DNA of 64,000 bases from Stomoxys calcitrans (Eukaryota > Arthropoda > Insecta > Diptera > Muscidae). A program made the translations under genes and the position numbers. The number at the start of each line of letters is the position of its first letter. The first letter of the stretch is position 1. The notes below the pieces were generated by a model, which worked only from the letters and a program-made list of their open reading frames with translations, had not been told where the DNA came from and searched no databases. Positions 24,201 through 36,200 of the stretch are shown one piece after another. The stretch lies in assembly GCF_963082655.1 (NCBI RefSeq), contig NC_081553.1, positions 32,620,301 to 32,684,300 of the forward strand, written 5' to 3'.

Positions 24201-27200
24201 TTCAAAGGAGTCAACCTAGCTGCTTGAAATTTTGCACAAATACTTTTTATTAGTATAGGTCCGTTGGGATTGTAAATGGGCCAAATCGGTCCTTGTTTTG
24301 ATATAACTGCCATATAAACCGATCTTGGGTCTTGACTTCTTGAGCCTCTAGAGGGCGCAATTCTCATCCGCTTTGACTGAAATTTTGAACGTTTAGTTTT
24401 TGTATCAATTCCAACTACTGTGCTAAGTATTGTGCAAATCGGTTCATGTTTTGATACAGCTGCCATATAACCGATCTTGGGTCTTAACTTCTTGAGCCTC
24501 TAGAGGGCGCAATTCTCGTCCGATTTGACTGAAATTTTGCACGAGGTGTTTTGTTATGACTTTCAATAACTGTGCTAAGTATAGTATATCGGCATTGAAC
24601 CTGATATAGCTGCCATATAAACCGATCTGGGTTCTTGACTTCTTGAACCTCTAGAGGACCCAATTCTCATCCGATTTGGCTGAAATTTTGTACAACGGCT
24701 TCTCTCATGACCTTCTACATACGTGTCTAATATAGTCTGAATCGATCAATAGCTATATACAGCTCCCATATAAAATTATCTCCTGATTTTGCTTCTTGAG
24801 CCCCTACAAGGCGCAATTCTTATCCGAATGATCTGAAATATTACACAATGACTTCTACAATGTTCAACATTCATTTATGGTCCTAATCGGACTATAATTT
24901 GATATAGCTCCAATAGCAATATAGTTCTTATTCAATATTCTTCGTGTGCCTAAAATGAGATACCGCGCATAGAACTCGACAAATGCGATCCATGCTGGCG
25001 GGTATATAAGATTTGACCCGGCCGAACTTAGCACGCTCTTACTTGTTTTATTCTACATACCAAACTTCTACCAAACCAGCCAAAACTAAAGCTACTAGGA
25101 ACCGAACAAGGATGATCAAGTGAACGGTTTACACTGACTGATTTGGACCGAACTTGACATAGTTGTTGGAAATCATAACGGAACACCAGATGCAAAATTT
25201 CAGACCAATAGGGCAAAAATTGCGGCTTGTAATGTGCGGTTTATATGGGAGCTATATCAGCTTATAGACCGATGTGGACCGCACTTGGCACAATTGTTGG
25301 AAGTCATCACCCCGGAACACTCCATACAAAATTTCAGCCAAAATGGATGAAAATTGCGGCTTCCAGGGGCTCAAGAAGTCAAATCGGGAGATCGGTTTAT
25401 ATGGGAACTATATCGAAATCTGAATCGACCAACGACCTACATCAATATTAAGTATCTGTGCAAAATTTCCCGAATTTTGTGGCTTCCAGGGGCTCAAAAA
25501 GTGAAATCGGGAGATCGGTTTGTATGGGAGCTACATCAGGTTATAACCCGATTTGGACCATACATGGCATGCATGTTGGAAGTCATAAGAGACAACTATG
25601 TGCAAAATTTCAGCCAAATCGGATTAATTTTGTTCCTTTCAGAGGCTACACAAGTCAAATCGGGAGATCGGTTTATATGGGAGCTATATCCAAATCTAAA
25701 CCGATTTAGCCCATTTGCAATTCCCAACAAACCTACATCAGTATTAAGCATCTGGGCGAAATTTCAAGCTTCGTTCGACCCATATCGTAATTTCGACAGA
25801 CGGACGGACATGGCAAGATCGAATAAGAATGTCGAGACTATCGAGATCATATATACTTTATGGGGTCCCAGGTCAATATTTCGAAGTGTTACAAACGGAA
25901 TGTCTAGGTTAGTATTGGGTTGCCCAAAAAGTAATTGCGGATTTTTTAAAAGAAAATAAATGCATTTGTAATAAAACTTAGCTAAAATTAACAGCTGATA
26001 ACTGACAGAAGAAAGAATGCAATTACAGAGTGCCAGCTGTGAAAAAATTTGTCAACGCCGACTACATGAAAAATCCGCAATTACTTTTTGGGCAACCCAA
26101 TATACCGACATCCTTTGGTGGTGGGTATAAAAGGTTTTTTGGATTGTAACTTCTGAGAACCTTGTCGCTCAAATATGACTACGATTTTTTATCACCCTTT
26201 ATTTTTTTTTAGACAACGACTTGTAAAGCTGTTCAATCTTTGCTAACGCATTTCTATGACTTGAACTTTTTATGTTACCCGAATTGTAGATCAAGTTTGG
26301 TCCCATACCTCTGCATAATACTCACTTCTGAGGGCATCAAAACTGTATTCAGGCAATATATGACTTGGTATGTAATTACTGCCCTTCATAAAGATCTCCT
26401 TGCCATTCACTCGAAAGAAGAAAGAATTTCCAGTACCTGTAAGGAAAAAAAAATACAATATTGACCCATATGATATCAAACCCCTTTCAGTCCTTTTACC
26501 CCTTTCAGTCCTTTTATCCCTTTCAGTCCTTGTACCCCTTTCAGTCATTGTACCCCTTTCAGTCCTTTTACTCCTTTCAGTTCTTTTACTCCTTTCAGTC
26601 CTTTTACTCCTTTCAGTCATTGTACCCCTTTCAGTCCCTTTTCACTTACCTTCGCTGACAGCATCCTCCACCAATTCGATGGTACGAAAACCAACACGTA
26701 TTGACTTTTTCGAAGTGACTCTATTTCTTAGACTAGTGCCGCTTGCATCCCACCAAGCCTTTAGGCTAAAGTGTAAAGGATAGAGTTTTTGTTCTCCATG
26801 GCCATTGGGCCACCATAAAGTAACCTTGTTCTATAACAAACAGAAAAACACTCAAATTGTTATAAATTAGAAACAATGTCAGTTTTCCCATTTACTCACA
26901 ATTGGAAAGGCCACCTGAAACATAATGACAGGAGCCTTGTAACTAATTGGAACTTTGGTGTAATCATTGATTATCAGGGGATTCTTAAGTAGCTCACTAC
27001 CCATAAAAAAAACAACAAAAAAAGAGATCACAAACATCGTTTATCAATTATTTAAATTTTCTTCCAAACATTGTTTGAGAGTGTGTCTTGCGATTCTACT
27101 TACACTGCATAAAAAGTCAATTCAGCATAGAAATCATGATGTCCAGCACTATCGATAAACACACGCACATCCATATTCCAATGGGTATCATTTTTTGTCA

Positions 27201-30200
27201 TGGCCACATCGACTTCACGTATCAGTGCTACATCATAATACTCCAATGCCACTGTCTTCCATATGCCCATGGAGGGGGCAGCCAAACCCCAATCCCAAGA
27301 GAAACTGGCCTGCATTTTACGCAGCATATTCATGTGGCATTCACCATGATAACGGGGATTGGGGCAATTCGGAGGCACCTCAATACCTTGGGCCATCAAC
27401 TCATTGGCCTTTTGCAAGGCAGCATGGACGGGCGAAAGGATTTCAATTTCCAAGAGATTTTCTTCCTTCAGATACTTGGATATCTCAAAGGAGTAGCGCA
27501 CAAACATATTATCAGTACGACCCAAGAGATAATGATTGAGGCGCACTTCGGCCACAGTATCGATGCCATAGAGCGTAAGGTTTTTGAAGCGGATATTCTT
27601 CAGTTCTGTAGTGTTGACTGAAATTTGAGAAAATGGTTTATTGTTATTAAAAACTTTTAAACTTTTTGGCATTAGCAGTTACCAGAAAATTCATTGGTGT
27701 ACGTCCAGTTGTCATAAGCTATCCATCGTAAGTTTACATCATTCCAGGAATCCAAAACATTTTCACCATACATTGACGAGTAGACCCCACTGGGTATAAT
27801 AACATCCTTAATATAGATGGCTAAGGAGAAAAGAAAGGGATTCAATTATAACTTCCAATTTTGTAGAACAGGCTCTCAGAGACTGAATAAGGAACATTCT
27901 AAGAAATAGATGAATATGGAATGGGACTCATAATCGTAAAACCAAGCGTTGTGCAAAATGTTGAGAAGATTGGGCAATATGGGAGCTATGTTTAAATCTG
28001 AACCGATATCTAAGAAATTCACAGTGACCTCAAGAGACATAAGACGAACTTTCGGACTCAATGTTTTTTTTTTTTTTTTTTTGTATCGTTTAACAAAAAT
28101 AACAAATTACCAAATAATTGCATTATTGTTCAAAATTGAAAGACAAATGAAAGACATTGAAAATTATTGGGTTGCCCAAAAAGTAATTGTCGGTAATATA
28201 GTAGTAATATAGTCGGCGTTGACAAATTTTTTCAACGGCTTGTGACTCTGTAATTGCATTCTTTCTTCTGTCAGTTATCAGCTGATACTTTTACCTTGCT
28301 TTAGAAAAAAAGTGCGCGAAATTTTGTTTACATTTGTTTGTTTGGCGTCAATTTTAATATGGGTACCACATGTATTGAAAGAAATTCATTTAACAAACCG
28401 AATCAACGCTTGTGATATGCACCTTAAATGCAATGAATTCGATCCGTTTTTAAAACGAATCATAACTGGAGATGAAAAATGGATTGTTTACAACAACGTT
28501 AGTCGAAAACGATCATGGTCCAAGCATGGTGAACCAGCTCAAACCACTTCAAAGGCTAATATCCACCAAAAGAAGGTTATGCTGTCTGTTTGGTGGGATT
28601 GGAAGGGTGTGGTATATTTTGAGCTGCTTCCAAGGAACCAAACGATTAATTCGGATGTTTACTGTCAACAATTGGACAAATTGAATACAGCCATCAAGGA
28701 GAAGCGACCAGAATTGGTCAATCGTAAAGGTGCCATATTCCACCAGGACAACGCTAGACCGCACACAATTTGGTCACTCGCCAAAAACTGAGTGAGCTTG
28801 GCTGGGAACTTTTGATGCATCCACCATATAGCCCTGACCTTGCACCATCAGACTACCATTTATTTCGATCTTTGCAGAACTCCTTAAATGGTAAAACTTT
28901 CGGCAATGATGAGGCTATAAAATCGCACTTGGTTCAGTTTTTTGCAGATAAAGGCCAGAAGTTCTATGAGCGTGGAATACTAAATTTGCCAGGAAGATGG
29001 CAAAAGGTTATCGAACAAAATGGCAATTATATATTTGATTAAAGTTCATTCTAAGTTTTATTAAAAATGCATTTACTTTCTTTTAAAAAATCCGCAATTA
29101 CTTTTTGGGCACCCAATAAGTTACAATAAACAATTTAATTAAAATATTGTCTTTAGCAAAAAATATGAAAAATCTGTACATTAAACCAGTAAAGAAAGCC
29201 AAAAGTCGGGCTGTGACGACTATATAATAAATCGGGTGTTACACATACATAGGAGCAATATCCAAATCTGAACCAATTTTGGTAAAATCTAGCAGATATA
29301 TTAAGATAATTAGCAAAACAATCCGTGTCAAATTTTGTGCAGATCGATTGAAAATTGTAGCTACTACAACTGTGATGAGATTTTGCGGATATGTTAAGAT
29401 TAAAAACAAAGCAAATCATGCCAAATTTTGTGCAGTTCGATTGAAAATTGTAGCATTTTAGTGCAAATCGGTCGATACATATATATGGGAGCTATATCTT
29501 AATCTGAATCGATTTTGATGAAATTTTGTGTAGATCGATTGAAAATTGTAGCTACTACGGTCATTTAAGGGCAAATCGGGCGATACATATATATGGAAGC
29601 TATATCTAAATCTAAACCGATTTTGACCAAAATCAATAGCGTTCGTCCTTGTGATATGTGTAGAATATTTGTGATGATTGGACAACAAATACGAACTGCA
29701 TTTTGATTACTAAAACAAGTAAAAAGGCGTTAAGTTCGGCCGGGCCGATCTTTGGATACCCACCACCTCGGGAATATATGTAAACCACCTTTCATCAAAA
29801 TTCGGTGAAAAGTTCATACCTTATGTCCCATATCAGTTATATCGAAATAGGTTTCGATTTGGACCAAATACTAAAAGTACACTAGCTACATCTAAAAATA
29901 AACCGATCTGAATCATATACGACACGGATGTCGAAAAGCCTAACATAAGTCACTGTGTCAAATTTCAGTGAAATCGGATTATAAATGCGCCGTTTATGGG
30001 GCCAAGACCTTAAATCGCGATATCGACCTATATGGCAGCTATATCCAAATCTGAACCGATCTCTGCGATATTGCAAAAGTATGTCAAGGGGCTCAACTTA
30101 ACTCACTGTCCCAAATTTCGGCGACATCGGACAATAAATATGCATTTTATGGGCCCAAAACCATAAATCAAGAAATCGGTCTATAAGGCAGCTATAGCCA

Positions 30201-33200
30201 AATCTGAACCGATCTGGACCAAATTGAAGAAAGATGTCGAAGGGCCTAAAATAACTCACTGTCCCAAATTTCAGCAAATCGGATAATAAATGTGGCTTTT
30301 ATGGGCCTTAGACGCTAAATCGGAAGATCGGTCTATATGCCAGCTATATCCAAATCTGGACCGATCTGAGCCAAATTAACGAAGCATGTCAACTGGCCTA
30401 TGGCAACTCACTGTCCCAAATTTCGGCGACATCGGACAATAAATAAGCATTTTATGGGCCCAAAACCATAAATCAAGAAATCGGTCTATATGGCAGCTAT
30501 ATCCAAATCTGAACCGATCTGGGCCAAATTAGAGAAAGATGTCGAAAGTCCTAACACAACTCACTGTTCCAAATTTCAGCGAAACCGGATAATAAATGTA
30601 GCTTTTATGGGCCTTAGTCCCTAAATGGGAGGATCGGTCTATATGGCAGCTATATCCAAATCTGAACCGATCTGGGCCAAATTGAAGAAAGATGTCGAAA
30701 GGCCTATGGCAACTCACTGTTCCAAATTTCAGCGAAACCGGATAATAAATGTAGCTTTTATGGGCCTTAGTCCCTAAATGGGAGGATCGGTCTATATGGC
30801 AGCTATATCCAAATCTGAACCGATCTGGGCCAAATTGAAGAAAGATGTCGAAAGGCCTAGCACAACTTACTGTCCCAAATTTCAGCAAGATCGGATAATA
30901 AATTTGGCTTTTATGGGACTAAGAACCTTAATCGGCCGATCGGTCTACATGGGGTCTCTATCAAGATATAGTCCGATATAGCCCATCATCGAACTTAGCC
31001 TGCTTATGGACAAAAAAAGAATCTGTACAAAATTTCAGCTCAATCTCTCTATTTTTAAAGACTGTAGCGTGATTTCAACAGACAGACGGACAGACGGACG
31101 GACATGTCTAGATTGTCTTAGATTTTTACGCTGATCAAGAATATATATACTTTATAGGGTCGGAAATAGATATTTCGATGTGTTGCAAACGGAATGACAA
31201 AATGAATATACCCCCATCCTTCGGTGGTGGGTATAAAAATACATGGACTCATAGACGGAAAGACGGACATGGCTAAATCGAATCAGAAAATGACTCTGAG
31301 CCGATCGGCATAATTATCAATGGCGTTTCTGAAAATTAGGGTAAGGGGGAGGGAGCCCCCTTCAGATATCAAAAAATGTAGTACCCTATTTTCACCACGG
31401 GGTCATTATGCATCATTTGTGAAAATTTCAAGAAAATCGGTTCAGCCGTTTCTGAGTCTATAAGGAACACACAAACATACAAACAAACCTATACACAAAC
31501 ACAAATTGATTTTTATATATAAGAAGATTAGATGTATGAAATTTTTTCATTTAAAAATCTTTTACTGAAATGATTAGAATAAAATTAACTTAAACTTTTT
31601 TTTTATACTCCTGGCTACGCCCCTGTCTCATCCTATGGTAATGGGTACAAAAATGTGTAGCGATTATCCATCGCCTCATTAATACAGGCCACATTTGTCA
31701 GGTATCAAAGATATGTTCGGCATAAAAAAGAGGATATTTTTCACTGGGATAAAACTTAAATCTGAGTAATGTATCCCCTGGTTGTTAATCAAATGTTTAC
31801 GGGTATATTATGTATTACTGTAAACATGATATTTTACTAATTTGGTTGGTTACGTAGGTACATTGTTGTTAGTTCACTTCAAAACTAAACCATTTGCAGT
31901 GTAAATATTTCTTCGACTTCAGCACTTCTTTGATTACCACTGAGAGTTTTCCTGGAATCAATGTTATTGTTCCATAATTGCTAACTATTGATATTATGGA
32001 AGTTTGCAAAAAACAACTACATTTATAATCTTATCGTTGGATTAGGACGTAATCCATCATCATCGGAAATAGCAGATCAAAAACATATTAATTGCTTAAA
32101 GACATAGGCAATCAATTAAAGAAATACATAAAAATGTTAACAACAAGTACTTCAAACTATGAAATGCGTTTGATGGTAACTATTTTGAATTGTCACATTA
32201 TGCTGGGTAATCTTAAGTTTTTGGGATAGGTCGAGAAATAAATAAAGAAGATAATTTCTACATACATCCTAAAAATGTACAATACATAGTAAAAGATTGG
32301 GGAAACATATTGGTAACATGATCTGCTATTAGTATCTACACTGAAAGCAGATTGTATTTTAATCCCACCAAAGGGGGTCCAAGAATCTTATCCTTACTCC
32401 TTCTGTAAGCCTCTTTAAAGATTGAAAAAGAATGCACTGTAGGATTTTTTTCGTTTTTGGTATTGAAGATCTTTATTTTGAAATTTCAATACAACAGTAT
32501 CGCATGCTAACATTTTCCAACTAAACCATCGAACTGATTTGCTATATATTGAGAAGGCACCCCTTTCCTCTTTCTATGGTGTATATAAATATAGGAATAC
32601 AAATTGTTATAAATTGATTTCGTCACTGCTTCTCTTAGAAGTGACTAATAGTCCAAAACTATTTGGAATATTATCAAAGGCACTTGCCTGAAAACTAGTC
32701 TCTAATGATATAAGACTTGTTATTGATTGTAATAAACACATTTTTGTCGTTTCTGCTGTATTGCCGTTTGCAGAAGTTGTAGACTAATAATCTTTATTGC
32801 CCTAATATTGATACAATGAAAGTAGACAAGCATTACAAGAAATAAGTTAAAACGCGATAATTTCGTACATACCGAACTTTTAATACCTTTCACCAAGAAC
32901 AGCATTTCTCACGTACTTAAAAGAAAAGACCATTCTGTACACAAAAGTCATCATAAGTTAAATTTCAACTAAATCATATACGATTTATATTTTATAGGGG
33001 TTCCAGAAGTGAAAATGGGGCCCATATCAGTTTTTTATACCCTCTACCATAGGATGGGGGGTAAACTAATTTCGTCATTCCGTTTGGAACACCTCGAAAT
33101 ATGTGTCTAAGACCCCATAAAGTATATATATTCTTGATCGTCGCGACATTTTAAGTCGAACTAGCCATGTCCGTCCGTCCGTCCGTCTGTCGAAAACTTT

Positions 33201-36200
33201 CGAAATAGTAAAACTAAGCACTAGAAATTTTCCACAAATATATCTTAGCGTAGGTCGATTGGGATTGTAAATTGGCCATATCGGTCCATGTTTTGATATA
33301 GCTGCCATATAAACCGATCTTGAAATCGGTCTATAACCTGATAAAGTGCCATATAAACCGGTCTAGGACCATGACTTCTTGAGCCACTAGTGGGCGCAAT
33401 TCTTATCCGATTTTCCTGAAATTTGACGCAAGATGTTTTGTTATGACTTCCAACAAATGAGCTAAGTATGGTTTAAATCGGTCCATAACTTGATATAGCC
33501 GCCATATAAACCAATCTGGCATCTTGGCTTCTTGAGCCACTAGAGGGTGCAGTTCTTTTCCGATTTGGCTGAAATTTAGCATGAAGTATTTCGATATGAT
33601 TTCCACCAACTCAGATAAATTTGGATTAAATCGGCTCATAACCTGATGTAGCTGTCATATAAACCGATCTGGAATCTTGACTTCTTAAGCCTCTAGAGGG
33701 CCCAATTCTAATCCGAATTTGCTGAAATTTTGTACAACGGCTTCTCCCATGACCTTCAACATACGTGTCCAATTTGATCTTAAACAATCAGTGGCCTCAT
33801 ATAGCTTCCACTTAAACCGATATCCCGATTATGCTTCTTGAGCCCCTACAAGGCGCAATTCTTAACCGAATGGACTGAAATATAACCCAATGACTTCTAC
33901 TATGGTCTTGAACATTCAATTCACTTATGGTACGAATCGACTATAACTTGATATACCGCACTATAACATATAATAGCACAACAGTTCTTATCCACTATTC
34001 TTTATTTGCTTAAAAAGAGATACCGTGCAAAGAACTCGACCAATGTGATACATGGTGGAGGAAATATAAGATTCGGCCTGGCCGAACTTAGCACGCTCTC
34101 ACTTATTTTTTTATCAATTTACACGCAGGGGATGACCCATATTAACGCAGTGCATTGCGTTGGCGAATATGAATTAGGAATTGGAGGGGGGATGGGGCGG
34201 AAGGATGTAGTGTTTATTGACATTTTTCTTAAATCTCGGGATGTCAAAATGGGTGGAAAAAACATTAGCCGGAAGTCGATTCCACATAAGAACGGTTCGG
34301 GCGAAATAAGAATTCTCTCTATAATGCATTGTCCGGTCCACTGGCCAATCAATTACAAACGGGTGTGAGTTCCTGGAATGTATAGTATTTCTGACAAACA
34401 TCCTTACATCAGGAATAAGAAGACGAACATGCACCAAGAAAGTACCGATAGAACAGCGCAAAACAACCCATATTGCGACGATGTTCAAGAAAGGCAATAG
34501 AGCTGGATACCCTACTGTCCTCGGTACATGGTTCAGTAGCTCCAAGGATGCTTTTTATGCTCCAGATCAGATCAGAAGTTCAGAAGGAGTGAATTAATTC
34601 TTACACTGTTTAAGGAAGCCTAAGCACTTGAATGCTTCTTTCGACACTTCAAATACATGTTAAGCCCAACGCACATAACTTTGTATTTTCCCAAAGGACA
34701 TATTTAACTTTGTATTTTCTTCTATACCGTTGGTAGAAAAAGATGCTCGTAATGGATCAACAAATCGTTTGTGTGACAAATACCAGCACTGAGTCTTTCG
34801 CGCATTAAAATCAACTCGATTTATTGGACCCCACTCAGAAATGACCAGTAAATCCAGGCAGAGTGTATCGTCCTTTACCTGCCTCTTGTCCTCAATGTCT
34901 CGAAGACCCGGCTTATGGTCGAATGAGTACAAATGACAGAGGTTACAGTCAACCGCAAATGACTAGATCGGATTCGATGTCTGACTTAACAGATCACTAA
35001 TGAAAATAAGAACAAGTAAAAAGGCGTTAAGTTCGGCCGGGCCTATCTTTGGATACACACCACCTTGGATTTATATAGAAACCACCATTCGTGAAAATCC
35101 GGTGAAAAATGCATACCTTATGCCCCATAGCAGTTATATTGAAATATATTCCGATTTGGACCAAATACTTATAAGTACAAGTCATTGTTCAATTGTGTAT
35201 AACAAACTATTGGTCTTTTCAGTAGCTACATCTTAAAATAAGTCGATCTGCACCATATACTACACGGATGTTGAAAAGCCTAACATAAGTCACTGTGTCA
35301 AATTTCAGTAAAATCGGATTATAAGGCGCCTTTTATGGGGCCAAGACTTTAAATCACGATATCGGTCTAAATGACAGCTATATCCAAAACTGGACCGATT
35401 TGGGCCAAGTTGCAGAAAATGTCGAAGAGCCTAACACAACTCACTGTCCCAAATTTCACGCCTTTTATGGGCCCAAAATCTTAAATCAAGACATCGGTCT
35501 ATATGACAGCTATATTCAAATCTGATCTGATCTGGGCTAAATTGAAGAAGGATGTCGAAGGTCCTAACACAGTTCATTGTCCCAAATTTCGGCGACATCG
35601 GACTATAAATGCGCCTTTTATGGGATCCAAACCTTAAATCGAGAGATCGGTCATTATGGTAGTTATATCCAAATCTGAACCGATCTGTGCCACAATGCAG
35701 AAGTATGTCGAAGGGCTTAATTTCACTCACTGTCCCAAATGTCGGCGACATCGGACAATGAATGCGCCATTTATGGGCCCAAAACCTTAAATCGAGACAT
35801 CGATCTATGTGGCAGCCATATCCAAATCTGGACCGATGTGGGCCAAACTAAGGAAGGATGTCGAAGGGCGTAACACAGCTCACTGTCCCAAATTTTGGCG
35901 ACATCGGACAATAAATGTGCCGTTTATGGGTCCTTAGCCTTATGCAATTCTTGATCGATTAAGGCCTAATTGCAGCCATATCCAAATCTGGACCGATTTG
36001 AGCCAAATTGGTGAAGGATGTCGAAGGGCCCAACACAACTCACTGTCCCAAATTTCAGCAAAATCGGATAACTAATGTGGCATTTATGGGCCTAAGACCC
36101 TAAATCGGCGGATCGGTCTATATGACAGTTATATCCAAATCTGGACCGATCTGGGCCAAATTGAAGAAAGGTGTCGAAGGGCCTAACACAACTCACTTTC

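Noticed and set aside
25354..25959. A 200-residue open frame across family C units
   Set aside because: The frame stays open because units are 153 bp, a multiple of three, and lack stops in that phase. The translation repeats the unit and shows no protein family.
8900..26640. Short regular repeats that might be taken for a CRISPR array
   Set aside because: Units are directly abutting with no unique spacers, and the sequence is clearly from an animal nuclear genome.
26291..26783. Repeat-rich frames (TERSKR on one strand, FQSFYP on the other)
   Set aside because: They are produced by the 18-bp minisatellite inside copy A intron 5, bounded by good splice sites that join the flanking exons in phase.
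30529..30888. A 119-residue open frame with internal protein repeats on the - strand
   Set aside because: It is translation of consecutive family B units; the repeats are the DNA unit and not a protein domain.
34006..34368. A + strand frame of 120 residues overlapping the LINE remnant
   Set aside because: It starts in a reversed family A head and runs antisense to the reverse transcriptase fragment, which has the recognisable motifs.
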